A stretch of DNA of 46,191 bases from Sediminicola sp. (GCA_024643325.1 JAHEND010000011.1:1-46191); one strand, 5' to 3'; counted from the first letter of the stretch, positions 6,535-15,342 are shown. Notes: a model not told the origin generated them from the letters alone. Program-made: numbers and translations.

Positions 6535-8814
6535 CTACTTTTTGTCAAAGCTTTTGAGCAGGGCTGGTAAATAAAAAAGGTCTGTAATGAGTGCCGTGCT
6601 GACGGTTACAGCGCACAAAATACCAAAGGAGCGAACGGATGGGACTGCACTGGTGGCGATGATTAAAAATCCTGCCACCAAGGCTACCGTGGTAGCCAAC
6701 AGCGCCGTGGCGCTGTAGTTCAGCGCCTGGTCTATACGTTTTGTGGGACTTTCGAAAGTTGTTTTATATTTCCGGTATTTGTAGATGAGGTGAATGGTGT
6801 CGTCCATGGCAATACCCAGCATAATGGGTGTAATCATGGCTGTAGTGACATCTAATGGAATCTTAAAAAGCCACATGAGAATGGCCAAGACCGCCAAAGG
6901 TAAAATGTTTGGAATTAGCACCAGGAGCGTGGTTCTAATCTGTCTAATAAACAACCAAAGACAGATAAAAGCGGCTATAAATGCCGCAAAAAAGGATTTT
7001 AATTGGGTGGCTAGAATGAATTTATTTAAGCCAGCAAATACCACTGCAAATCCATTGACTTTTAGAGTGTATTCTGTAGGGTCAAAATGGGATTGAAAAG
7101 TTTTTTTAACAGATTCTATGACCTGTTCTAATTGGGCTGTTTTCATTTGAGGGAGACTCAAGGTAATACCCACGCTACTAAAGTCTTCGGAGAAGAGTTT
7201 AAAAAATTGGTTGTCATTATTTTCTAGGTAGCTGAGTAATTGGGCTGCGTCCTGCTCTGAAACAGCCACGCCTTTTAATGCAGGGTTTCTTTTTTCTAAG
7301 AAGGCCGCCATATTCACCACAGATATTGGTGCTGTGATAAGGGGATTTGTGGCTATTTCTTCTTGAAAACCCCTCAGTAATTCTAAGCTTTTTTTATCCA
7401 TCATATTGCTGCCTTCTGCACTAGAAATTTCCAGTTGTAAACGCGAACTCCCTTCTAGTTGCGCCTCTACTTTTCTGAGGTCTTCTTTAGCAGATCCCTC
7501 TGCCAAAAGATTTAGAGAATCTGTATTGATCTCTACCTTTGTGATGGCAAATATTCCTAGTATCAGTAGGGCAGAAAAACCAATGATAATCTTAAAGCTG
7601 TAGCGAGAAGTAGTGGCGTTAATCCAGGAGACCAATGCGGTTTGTTTAGGTGTTTGAGGGTTTGGTGGGACTTCTTCTTCCTTTATGGCCTTCTCCTCAG
7701 GTCTGGCCGGTTTCATAAAGCTCACTCCAATAATAGTAATTAAGTACACCAACACATAGCTCAATACCAGTCCTATACAGGTAAAGAGCCCCATATTTTT
7801 AAAAGCAGGAAGCGGGGAGAGGTACAGGGCAAAATAACCTACAAAAGTTGTGAGTGTGGTGTAAAAGCAAGGGATAAAACTCTTTTTAATGGCAGCGCTC
7901 AGCCGGTCTATAGTAGCGAGGCCATAGGCTTCTCTGTCGTAAATGTTAATTAAATGTACTACGTCACTCACGCTGTAGACCATTAAAATAGTAGGAATAA
8001 GCATGGAGATCATATTCAGGGAATATCCAAAACCACTGATCATTCCAAACAAAATACTGATGGGTGTTCCCACAGAAAATAGGGCAATCAGCAGGTATTT
8101 TTTACTGGGTAAGAACCACAGTAGCATCAGGGTAATGACCAGTACAGTAAGCCCCCCAAAAAGGAGACTCTCTTTATAAATGCCTTTATTGTAGGCCTCA
8201 TTTAATACAGGAGGTCCAGTAATGTGGTAAGTTTCAAAATACCTTGAAATGACGGTTTCTATTTCTTGGGCAATGTCTTTTCTGTCCTTTTCAATGCTTG
8301 GAGTAGGCCTTAGTTGTACATAGAGGAAAAGGTTTTTAAAATCCTTTGAGACCAGTTGGCTCGTTACCTGTGGCATATCACCCCACAATTTTTTAATGCT
8401 TTTTTCGCTGCGGTTTTCCTCATACAAAGGCCGGAAACTCACTTTTTTACCTGCTATGACAGGGTATTTTGCTTTCGCCAAACTATAGGCGGTTTGTACA
8501 AAGGGCATACTGTCTAAGCTGTTGTTGAGCGCCCTTAACAACTTAACATTTTTTTGTTCCAAAGCATTGGAAACGGGGAGCATCACGATGAAAATTTCAT
8601 CCGAACCGTAGGTTTCTTGGTACTCAATATAGGCTTTATAGCTAGGGTCTTCTTCCAAAAACCAAATACCCAGAGAATTGTCAATAGATAATTTTTTTAG
8701 GGTTTGCAACCCGGAAATTCCTACAATAAGTACCCCTAATACAATCAGTAACCATCGGAGTTGAATTACAAAACCAATACTTTTGCGAAGAAAAGAAGCT
8801 GTTTTTAGGGACAT
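6535..8814 (-). CDS. MMPL/RND-family membrane transporter
   Basis: A 759-residue inner-membrane protein with the RND/MMPL two-fold layout: a first helix near 16-36, a periplasmic domain to about 215, five helices from 215 to 365, a charged linker, a helix near 407-425, a second periplasmic domain to about 620, and five more helices to 750. Each half carries the family signature (VYSVSDVVHLINIYDRE in the first, AMDDTIHLIYKYRK in the second). Such proteins use the proton gradient to export lipids, hopanoids or other hydrophobic molecules. No membrane-fusion or outer-membrane partner is adjacent. It is divergent from arsM, 123 bases away, and upstream of the IDO-family gene. Confidence 0.85.
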   Translation of the reverse strand: MSLKTASFLRKSIGFVIQLRWLLIVLGVLIVGISGLQTLKKLSIDNSLGIWFLEEDPSYKAYIEYQETYGSDEIFIVMLPVSNALEQKNVKLLRALNNSLDSMPFVQTAYSLAKAKYPVIAGKKVSFRPLYEENRSEKSIKKLWGDMPQVTSQLVSKDFKNLFLYVQLRPTPSIEKDRKDIAQEIETVISRYFETYHITGPPVLNEAYNKGIYKESLLFGGLTVLVITLMLLWFLPSKKYLLIALFSVGTPISILFGMISGFGYSLNMISMLIPTILMVYSVSDVVHLINIYDREAYGLATIDRLSAAIKKSFIPCFYTTLTTFVGYFALYLSPLPAFKNMGLFTCIGLVLSYVLVYLITIIGVSFMKPARPEEKAIKEEEVPPNPQTPKQTALVSWINATTSRYSFKIIIGFSALLILGIFAITKVEINTDSLNLLAEGSAKEDLRKVEAQLEGSSRLQLEISSAEGSNMMDKKSLELLRGFQEEIATNPLITAPISVVNMAAFLEKRNPALKGVAVSEQDAAQLLSYLENNDNQFFKLFSEDFSSVGITLSLPQMKTAQLEQVIESVKKTFQSHFDPTEYTLKVNGFAVVFAGLNKFILATQLKSFFAAFIAAFICLWLFIRQIRTTLLVLIPNILPLAVLAILMWLFKIPLDVTTAMITPIMLGIAMDDTIHLIYKYRKYKTTFESPTKRIDQALNYSATALLATTVALVAGFLIIATSAVPSVRSFGILCAVTVSTALITDLFYLPALLKSFDKK

Positions 8815-8937
8815 TAGTTTTTTAATATGCCCGTAAAGGTACGAAAACCACCGGGGGGAACTGTTTTAAATGCGTTTGAAATAGGGGGAAAATTCAAAAA
8901 CTTTTAGTAGCTTGAAGGCTCAATTTAAATGCAAAAA

Positions 8938-9906
8938 ATGAGCTATTTAGACGCTACCAAAGACTTGTATAAAGAAGCAGCCCTTGCTCCAGATGTGGGA
9001 CTTTGTTGTACCACCACGCCCATATGGCAGTTCCCTGGATTGAAAATACCTACCATCATGCAGGAGATGAATTACGGTTGTGGAAGTACGGTGCACCCTA
9101 GAGATTTGGTGAACAATCCCAAGATTGCTTATGTAGGAGTTGGTGGCGGTATGGAGCTCTTGCAATTTGCTTATTTTTCAAGACAAAGAGAGGGGGTTAT
9201 TGGAGTAGATGTGGTAGACGAGATGTTGGAGGCATCGGCCCGCAATTTTAAGATTGCGGAGGCCCAGAACGATTGGTTTAAAAGTGAGTTTGTGGCCCTT
9301 AAAAAGGGCGACGCCCTAGACCTTCCCATTGAGGACAATTCCATAGATGTGGCCGCTCAAAACTGCTTGTTCAATATTTTTAAGATGGAGGAGCTCAAAA
9401 AAGCGCTGCAAGAGATGTACCGTATTTTAAAGCCACACGGTCGTTTGGTCATGAGTGATCCTACCTGTGAGCAGCCTATGAATGACGCCCTTAGAAACGA
9501 CGACCGCCTGAGAGCGCTTTGTCTTTCGGGTTCTATTCCGTTAAAGGATTATATAAAAATGCTCACGGATGTGGGCTTTGGAACTATTGAAATAAGAGCG
9601 AGAAGGCCTTATAGAATTTTAGATACAGCACACTACGACACTGATGAAAATATCTTTATTGAAAGTGTAGAGGTCTGCGCCATTAAGGATCCTATGCAGG
9701 CAGACGGGCCCTGTGTATTTACAGGAAAATCTGCCATTTATTTTGGGAGCGAGAATTATTTTGACGACAAAAAAGGGCATGTGCTGCTTCAAAACCAACC
9801 CCTTTCTATCTGCGATAAAACCGCTGCAGCACTTGGTAGTTTAGATAGATCGGATATTTTTATAAGCGATAGTACCTTCCATTACGACGGAGGTGGTTGT
9901 TGCTAG
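8938..9906 (+). CDS. arsM: Arsenosugar-type arsenite methyltransferase ArsM
   Basis: A 322-residue S-adenosylmethionine-dependent methyltransferase. The SAM-binding glycine loop is YVGVGGGME (65-73), followed by GVDVVDEM near 89. Cysteines likely to bind As(III) are the Cys23-Cys24 pair in GLCCTT, Cys48 in NYGCGS, Cys143 in AQNCLFNIF, and a C-terminal GGGCC. The region RARRPYRILD and the tail ending DSTFHYDGGGCC match the ArsM subfamily linked to arsenosugar synthesis, which normally works with the radical-SAM protein ArsS. No arsS gene is present in the window. I chose the ATG at 8938 (MSYLD) because relatives begin there; an in-frame ATG is at 8929. An arsRC-acr3 operon lies about 4.6 kb downstream. 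Confidence 0.88.
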   Translation: MSYLDATKDLYKEAALAPDVGLCCTTTPIWQFPGLKIPTIMQEMNYGCGSTVHPRDLVNNPKIAYVGVGGGMELLQFAYFSRQREGVIGVDVVDEMLEASARNFKIAEAQNDWFKSEFVALKKGDALDLPIEDNSIDVAAQNCLFNIFKMEELKKALQEMYRILKPHGRLVMSDPTCEQPMNDALRNDDRLRALCLSGSIPLKDYIKMLTDVGFGTIEIRARRPYRILDTAHYDTDENIFIESVEVCAIKDPMQADGPCVFTGKSAIYFGSENYFDDKKGHVLLQNQPLSICDKTAAALGSLDRSDIFISDSTFHYDGGGCC

Positions 9907-9974
9907 GGAATAAAAAGAATGTGCTCTTGCGTTTAGGGCATATTAGCTATAAATAAATTTAAAAAAAATTAACA

Positions 9975-10796
9975 ATGAAAATCAAATTATTAAGTCTTGG
10001 TCTTTGCGCACTTGTATTAACAGCTTGCAATTCAAAAAGCGAAGAAAAAAAGAAAGCGTCTGACGCTGAAAAAACCTACGAATTGGTCTGGGCAGACGAG
10101 TTTGACGTAGACGGATTACCAGATGCAGACAAGTGGTTTTTAGAGACCGACGCACCTGAAAACGGTGGCTGGTACAACAACGAAAAGCAGCATTATACAG
10201 ACCGTATTGAAAACGCTGAGGTTAGTGATGGGACCCTTAAAATTATTGCTAAAAAGGAATCTTATACCCATAAGGGAAGTACACAGGAATTTACCTCTGC
10301 CCGGTTTAATTCAAAGTTTCACTTCACTTATGGAAAAGTAGAAGTAAAGGCAAAATTGCCTAGAATGCAAGGTACTTGGCCGGCCATTTGGGCTTTGGGA
10401 ACGAATTTACCAGAAGTGGGTTGGCCTGCCTGCGGGGAAATAGATATGATGGAACAATTGTTCGAGAACCATTTAATGGTACAGTCAGCGGTTCACGTAG
10501 CGGGAAGATATGGTGATGATCCTGCTTTAAAGCAATTGTCGGTTTCAGATGTCACAGAGAATTTTCATGTATATGGCATGATTTGGACAGAAGAAAAAAT
10601 AGACTTTACGGTAGACGGAGAAGTGTTTTTCACCTATCAACCTCAAGACAGAAGCAATGACTTTTGGCCTTTTAATAAAGACCAGTACTTACTGCTAAAT
10701 GTAGCGCTTGGGGGCACTTTGGGCGGAGATATTGCGCCAGACTTTACCCAAGACCAAATGGAAGTAGACTATGTGAGGGTGTATCAGCTTCAATAA
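9975..10796 (+). CDS. GH16 beta-glucanase (laminarinase-like) lipoprotein
   Basis: A 273-residue glycoside hydrolase of family 16. The N-terminus is a lipoprotein signal peptide with lipobox LTAC (Cys18), then a Lys/Glu-rich spacer, so the enzyme is probably anchored on a membrane facing outward. The catalytic motif EIDMME (Glu155 nucleophile, Asp157, Glu160 acid/base) lies in CGEIDMMEQ. WYNNEKQHYTDR near 66 and GTWPAIWALG near 133 line the substrate cleft as in 1,3-beta-glucanases, pointing to laminarin, the algal storage glucan. It stands without SusC/SusD genes, so it is not in a typical polysaccharide-utilisation locus. It ends at a strong bidirectional terminator. Confidence 0.9.
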   Translation: MKIKLLSLGLCALVLTACNSKSEEKKKASDAEKTYELVWADEFDVDGLPDADKWFLETDAPENGGWYNNEKQHYTDRIENAEVSDGTLKIIAKKESYTHKGSTQEFTSARFNSKFHFTYGKVEVKAKLPRMQGTWPAIWALGTNLPEVGWPACGEIDMMEQLFENHLMVQSAVHVAGRYGDDPALKQLSVSDVTENFHVYGMIWTEEKIDFTVDGEVFFTYQPQDRSNDFWPFNKDQYLLLNVALGGTLGGDIAPDFTQDQMEVDYVRVYQLQ

Positions 10797-10812
10797 TAGT
10801 CAGGTAGTCATT

Positions 10813-10849
10813 TAAAAAAAGCCATTCCTTAGGAATGGCTTTTTTTATT
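10813..10849. terminator. Bidirectional intrinsic terminator (GH16 / ppc)
   Basis: Seven As, then GCCATTCC, a 3-base loop, GGAATGGC, then seven Ts: a perfect symmetrical hairpin that ends transcription on both strands. It serves the convergent GH16 gene (plus) and ppc (minus) and touches the ppc stop codon at 10848-10850. Confidence 0.9.
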
Positions 10850-13391
10850 AAGCAGAGTTTCTACTGGCGTTAATATTTCCGTACAAGGATCGCGTTACAA
10901 TCTTTTCATAGACCTCTTTAAGCGGAGAATCTTGTCCAATTTTTTGAAGGGCGTATTGCTGGATTACTAAGAGTGGTAAGACTATGTTCTCCCTAATCAG
11001 TACAGATTCTCTTGAAACAGCTTCTTTCTCCATGAGAATATTTAAGCCAGAAATGAGGAGTAATTTTTCTTTAGATAGGGTGTATTCGTCATGAAGTATC
11101 TGCCAGAAATCTCCATATTCCGAATCTTCTTTCATATAGCTGGTGAGTTCAAAATAGCATTTGGCTAAAGCCATCATACTGTTTTGCATAAGCGCTTTAA
11201 AATAGGGCACTTCTTTAAACATCTCCTGTAGTTCTCCCAGTTTACCTTCTGCCTCCAAAGAAGCAATGGCAGACCCAATCCCAAAGTATCCAGGTACATT
11301 TTGTTTGAGTTGGCTCCATGAACCAACAAAAGAAATGGCTCTTAGATCAGAGAGTTCTAATTTGGCTTTTTGGCCTCTTTTTCCAGGCCTTGAACCAATA
11401 TTGGCTTTGTTGTAGTATTTAAGGGTGCTCCTATTTTCTAAATAGGGCATGAATTTGTCATGCTGCTTGAGTGCGTCGTATTTGGCAAAGCTTCGCTCAG
11501 AGAGTTCCTCCATTAGGGCTCTATGCTGATGAGAAATAGTGTTCTGCTTACCAAAAATATTATTGGATAATCCTGCGGTTAAGAGTTGCTCGCAGTTGTA
11601 TACAAATTGCTCTCTAGTGCCATAAGTACTAGTGATGGTTTGCCCTTGGATGGTTAGTTGTATTTCGTTGTTGGCAATATCCTTGGTTTGTGCGGCATAA
11701 AACCTGTGTGTTTTACCACCTCCCCTTGCTGGTGGCCCCCCACGTCCGTCAAAAAAGACTGCGCTTACCTCGTATTGTTTACAAACGCTTGTTAGGTTTT
11801 CTTTGGTTTTTAAAATAGACCAGTTGGCTTTTACATAGCCCCCATCTTTTGTCCCATCTGAAAAGCCAAGCATGATGGTGTGTTTATTTGCTCTCTTTTT
11901 TACGTGGGCCATATAAGGAGCTGTTTGGAATAGATCGTGCATACTTTGCTCAGATGTGTCCATCCCGTGCATGGTTTCAAAAAGCGGTACAATGTCAAAA
12001 TGAATGTCAGCTTCTTTGTATCCCGACCACCTGAATAAAGCCCAAACAAATAGTACAGAAAATTTGTCTTCTGAATTACTTATAATGTACCTATTGCAAC
12101 CGTCTTGACCATTCCTGGCTTGAATGTTTTTAAGGTTTCTGATATTTTTTAAGGTGTCTGAAACCAGTGGATCTTCAAATTCCTCAGGCTGCACATCTAA
12201 ATCTAAATGGAGTAATTTTTCGGTGAGCTCATCTGGAGATAGTTCCTCTAAAGATTCCTTAATAACGCCAGCATGTTTTAAAATAGCCGTGATACTATTG
12301 AAGTGTATGCTGTGGTCTTGTCTAATGTCTAAGGTGGCAAAGTGGGTTTTAAAGATCTTCACTTTATCTATTAAAGCGTCTAGTTCTTTTAAATATAATC
12401 CAAAGTATTTAAAGACTAAGAGGTCTTTGATCTTCTGTAATTCACCTACCAAAAAGTCATAAGACACTAATTCATTGGGGTTAAACATACTGTTGTACAA
12501 TGCTTTTCTTAGGCCTATTAAGGGTTCTTGAATGGCAGTAAAACTCAATTTCTGATGTAGGGCTTTAAGGTCTTTATAATAACACTTCATGAGCGTAGTC
12601 CTTAATTCATCTGCTACCTGATCTGTCATTTCTGTAGTGACAAAAGGATTGCCATCCCTATCTCCGCCTGGCCAGAATCCTAATTTAACAATATTATAAT
12701 TGTTGAAATCTACTTGTGGAATATTTGTTTTTATGTGAGAAAAAAGGTCTCCAATAGCGTCATAATACACATTCCTTAAAATATGAATGATGTTTTTGGC
12801 CTCGTCCAAAGGAGTGGGCTTTTTACTGTTAAGCAAAGAGGTAAGCCCCAATTGTTGTAAACTCTTATCTATTTCCGTAATGTTATTCTCGAGGATCAGC
12901 TTTCTTAGATCTGCCATAATATCCAACACAGCAGGGGTGTAAAATTGTGTGGGGTGGGCGGTGAGAATAATTCGAGCACTGAAGTTAGAGAGTTTCTCTG
13001 CTACTTCATCCCAGTTTTTGTTTTTGTCAATAATCTGGAAATAATCTTTAATGCTCAAAGACGAACTGTGCTTATGTAACTTTGGAAATGCGGCGTCTTC
13101 TACACTGTCGTACAGTACTACTTGGCGTTCCACAAACTGAATAATACGAAACATAAAATCTATCTGAGATTCTTCTGTAGTGAGTCCGGCATAATCTTTG
13201 AAAAAAACCTCCAAAATTTGCTGCGGGTTTTTTCCAGCGTCTAAACCTTTTTTGCTCTGGTCTAATAGGAGTGGAATAAGCATCCCAACATTTTCAATAT
13301 TACGGTATGGGAGATTTAGAAAAAGACTGTTGTATACGTTAAATGTATTATTAACTGTCTTTTTGAATACTTCTAGACGCTGTTGTTGCAT
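10848..13391 (-). CDS. ppc: Phosphoenolpyruvate carboxylase (divergent Bacteroidota type)
   Basis: An 847-residue cytoplasmic enzyme that carboxylates phosphoenolpyruvate with bicarbonate to oxaloacetate, replenishing the TCA cycle. Recognisable blocks in order: LTAHPTQF with the catalytic His near 146, GFWPGGDRDGNPF, MLGFSDGTKDGGYVKANW, FDGRGGPPARGGG, SRPGKRGQ and NVPGYFGIGSA. Some blocks depart from the classical enzyme: LTAHPTE becomes LTAHPTQ, FHGRGG becomes FDGRGG, and the usual C-terminal NTG is RNSA. Length is close to the normal 850-970. I prefer the ATG at 13391 (MQQQRLE); another in-frame ATG is 9 bases upstream. It is monocistronic and ends at the shared terminator. Confidence 0.88.
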   Translation of the reverse strand: MQQQRLEVFKKTVNNTFNVYNSLFLNLPYRNIENVGMLIPLLLDQSKKGLDAGKNPQQILEVFFKDYAGLTTEESQIDFMFRIIQFVERQVVLYDSVEDAAFPKLHKHSSSLSIKDYFQIIDKNKNWDEVAEKLSNFSARIILTAHPTQFYTPAVLDIMADLRKLILENNITEIDKSLQQLGLTSLLNSKKPTPLDEAKNIIHILRNVYYDAIGDLFSHIKTNIPQVDFNNYNIVKLGFWPGGDRDGNPFVTTEMTDQVADELRTTLMKCYYKDLKALHQKLSFTAIQEPLIGLRKALYNSMFNPNELVSYDFLVGELQKIKDLLVFKYFGLYLKELDALIDKVKIFKTHFATLDIRQDHSIHFNSITAILKHAGVIKESLEELSPDELTEKLLHLDLDVQPEEFEDPLVSDTLKNIRNLKNIQARNGQDGCNRYIISNSEDKFSVLFVWALFRWSGYKEADIHFDIVPLFETMHGMDTSEQSMHDLFQTAPYMAHVKKRANKHTIMLGFSDGTKDGGYVKANWSILKTKENLTSVCKQYEVSAVFFDGRGGPPARGGGKTHRFYAAQTKDIANNEIQLTIQGQTITSTYGTREQFVYNCEQLLTAGLSNNIFGKQNTISHQHRALMEELSERSFAKYDALKQHDKFMPYLENRSTLKYYNKANIGSRPGKRGQKAKLELSDLRAISFVGSWSQLKQNVPGYFGIGSAIASLEAEGKLGELQEMFKEVPYFKALMQNSMMALAKCYFELTSYMKEDSEYGDFWQILHDEYTLSKEKLLLISGLNILMEKEAVSRESVLIRENIVLPLLVIQQYALQKIGQDSPLKEVYEKIVTRSLYGNINASRNSA

Positions 13392-13529
13392 GAGAATCAA
13401 TTTAAATTATACCGATTGTTATAAAAACAATACATCCTAAATATCGTAATTATAAGGAAATAGTGGCTGCTTTACGTCGCTATTTAACAAAAAGAAAACT
13501 AAGGGTGTTATTTATGGGTAATTTCGCAA

Positions 13530-14423
13530 TTAAATGAGCCCTTGGATGTGTTTTTTGAAATAGCTTGCGCTCTGTGAAACACTCTGCATAGAATTTTCAG
13601 CAAAATTCCCCCCTTGTTCAATATAGTAACGTTCTAGGCCTGCGGTTTTGGCATTGGGAAGGACTTTGGTATAATCTATAGATCCATTGCCCAGTTCGGT
13701 ATAGTCCCTGCTGAGCTTATCCATATCCTTAATATGCCAGAGCGGAAACCTGCCTGGAGCTTTTTCTATAAGTGCCTTAGGGGAAATGACACCTGCATGC
13801 ATGACCCAATAAAAATCTACTTCTATTTTAACCAAGTCCGGATCTGTTTCTTCTAGTACCCAATCCATGCCTGTTTTATTACCATAGGTATTAAAGTCAT
13901 AACCAAAATTGTGGTAGGCTAATTTTAGGCCTGCGGCCGACACCTGACCGCCAATCGCATTCAATTTTTGCACCAAAAGTGTATAGCCTTCTACAGTGTG
14001 GTAAGCGTCTGCTAATTTGGGCCAAGTGATGTAGTGGTCTCCAAGTGTTTTAGCCCCTTCAATACAAGCATCTACATAGTTTTTTAGGTCTTTTTCCGAA
14101 GCCTCCATCAGTCCAGGAAGTCCATAATGACCGGTATAAGTGGTCAATTCTAAGTCTTCTAAAATGGTCTTGAATTCTGTGGCGCCATAGCCGTAGTAGG
14201 TTTTATTGACTGTGTCAAAACCATAGCTCTCAAAATCAGAATACCCCATAGCTTTTAATTTCTTTAGGGTTCCTAAAGGGTCTTTAGCCATGAAATCTCT
14301 TACCGTGTAGAGCTGTAGTCCTAAAGGAAAAGAAGTATTGGAAAAGGACATCCTACAACTGCTTGGAACGAACGCTAAAGCAGCTAATGCACTACTTTGC
14401 TTTAAAAAAGTACTTCTTTTCAT
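13530..14423 (-). CDS. Secreted sugar phosphate isomerase/epimerase-like TIM barrel
   Basis: A 297-residue protein of the xylose-isomerase-like TIM-barrel superfamily (AP endonuclease 2 fold), whose members isomerise or epimerise sugars and inositols with a divalent metal. The N-terminus MKRSTFLKQSSALAAL resembles the signals of Bacteroidota secreted sugar oxidoreductases and isomerases and is followed by a possible lipobox PSSC. Barrel landmarks include LGLQLYTVRD, LAYHNFGYDF, KIEVDFYWV with likely metal ligands Glu and Asp, PLWHIKDMD with a metal His, and YYIEQGG at the end. Substrate cannot be told. It lies upstream of ppc on the same strand, with about 140 bases between them, and is divergent from the ars operon. 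Confidence 0.82.
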   Translation of the reverse strand: MKRSTFLKQSSALAALAFVPSSCRMSFSNTSFPLGLQLYTVRDFMAKDPLGTLKKLKAMGYSDFESYGFDTVNKTYYGYGATEFKTILEDLELTTYTGHYGLPGLMEASEKDLKNYVDACIEGAKTLGDHYITWPKLADAYHTVEGYTLLVQKLNAIGGQVSAAGLKLAYHNFGYDFNTYGNKTGMDWVLEETDPDLVKIEVDFYWVMHAGVISPKALIEKAPGRFPLWHIKDMDKLSRDYTELGNGSIDYTKVLPNAKTAGLERYYIEQGGNFAENSMQSVSQSASYFKKHIQGLI

Positions 14424-14497
14424 GTAAAATTTATTGGTAATTCAATATACAAATTAAATAAAGGGGAATGAGAAATATTTTCTTGATTTATTATTTT

Positions 14498-14513
14498 ATC
14501 GTAATATTGCAAT
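14498..14513 (+). promoter_or_regulatory. Candidate ArsR operator/promoter
   Basis: ATCGTAAT|ATTGCAAT is a 16-bp dyad with 6 of 8 positions symmetric, as expected for an ArsR/SmtB dimer site. It overlaps TAATATTG (14502-14509), one base off the Bacteroidota -7 box, with a TTG near 14483. It lies 16 bases before the arsR ATG, so autorepression relieved by arsenite is the likely control of the whole operon. Confidence 0.6.
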
Positions 14514-14529
14514 GTAATAATATAAAGAT

Positions 14530-14862
14530 ATGGGACTCACTAAAACGGCTATTTTTACAGATCAAGACAATAGCCTTGCTTCCACCGCAAAAGCGTTTGC
14601 GCACCCGGCTAGATTAGCCATTTTAAAGCATCTCATAAAACAAGACAGTTGTATTTGTGGGGACTTGGTGTTGGAGATTGGTTTGGCACAACCTACTATT
14701 TCTCAACACTTAAACGTATTAAAACAAGCCGGACTCATCAAGGGGAATATTTCTGGAACAAGCATTTGTTATTGCATAGACACTGAAGCTTGGCAGCAAG
14801 CCAACGAGTCTTTTGCCAGTCTATTTGCCTCCGGTATGCCTACTTCCAATGATTGTTGTTAA
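14530..14862 (+). CDS. arsR: ArsR/SmtB-family arsenite-responsive repressor
   Basis: A 110-residue winged-helix repressor. The recognition region is GLAQPTISQHLNVLKQAGLIKG (about residues 51-72). The classical arsenite site of the E. coli type is present as Cys41-x-Cys43 in DSCICGDL at the start of the third helix. Further cysteines are Cys80 and Cys82 (SICYCID) and a terminal Cys109-Cys110, so this protein may offer more than one As(III) site. It is first in the operon arsR - DUF6428 - arsC - acr3, with a dyad operator just upstream. Confidence 0.92.
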   Translation: MGLTKTAIFTDQDNSLASTAKAFAHPARLAILKHLIKQDSCICGDLVLEIGLAQPTISQHLNVLKQAGLIKGNISGTSICYCIDTEAWQQANESFASLFASGMPTSNDCC

Positions 14863-14877
14863 TTTAAAATATACACC

Positions 14878-15342
14878 ATGACCTTATTAGGATTCATAAA
14901 CGAATTAAAAAAAATGGAAACTATTGGTTTTCAATTGCCTAATGGCACCTTTGTACCTCCTTATTTTCATGTGACAGAAGTAGGTAAAGTAACACGAGAC
15001 TTTATAGATTGTGGCGGAACCCTGCGTTCTAATTCGGTGGTAAATTTTCAACTTTGGTCTGCCGAAGATTACGACCACAGGCTTCATCCAGAAAAACTAA
15101 TTTCCATAATAGAGATAGCTCAAAAATCCTTGGCTATTGGAGACCTGCCTATTGAAGTGGAATTTCAAGGGCAAACCATTGAAACTTATGGAATAACAAC
15201 TAAAGGGAATCATTTTTTACTTACCGCTAAGGCCACCGATTGTTTGGCCAAAGACAATTGTGGTATTCCAACGGAAAAGACAAAAGTAAGCCTTTCAAAG
15301 GCCAAAAAGAATACCTGCACCCCAGGGAGTGGTTGTTGTTAA
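14878..15342 (+). CDS. DUF6428 family protein of ars operons
   Basis: A 154-residue protein of the DUF6428 family, which occurs in arsenic operons of Bacteroidota but has no known activity. The conserved core FQLPNGTFVPPYFHVTEVG (18-36), then DFIDCGGTLR (41-50) and VNFQLWSAEDYDHRL, is intact. Cysteines are at 45, 122, 128 and 147 plus a terminal pair at 153-154 (GSGCC), an arrangement suited to binding As(III). It sits 15 bases after arsR and 11 bases before arsC. I infer an arsenic-related binding or chaperone role. Confidence 0.85.
   Translation: MTLLGFINELKKMETIGFQLPNGTFVPPYFHVTEVGKVTRDFIDCGGTLRSNSVVNFQLWSAEDYDHRLHPEKLISIIEIAQKSLAIGDLPIEVEFQGQTIETYGITTKGNHFLLTAKATDCLAKDNCGIPTEKTKVSLSKAKKNTCTPGSGCC

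Noticed and set aside
13458-13485. Possible terminator after the TIM-barrel gene
   Set aside because: The 10-bp stem pairs fully only on the plus strand with wobbles; on the minus strand it has two mismatches and no T-run.
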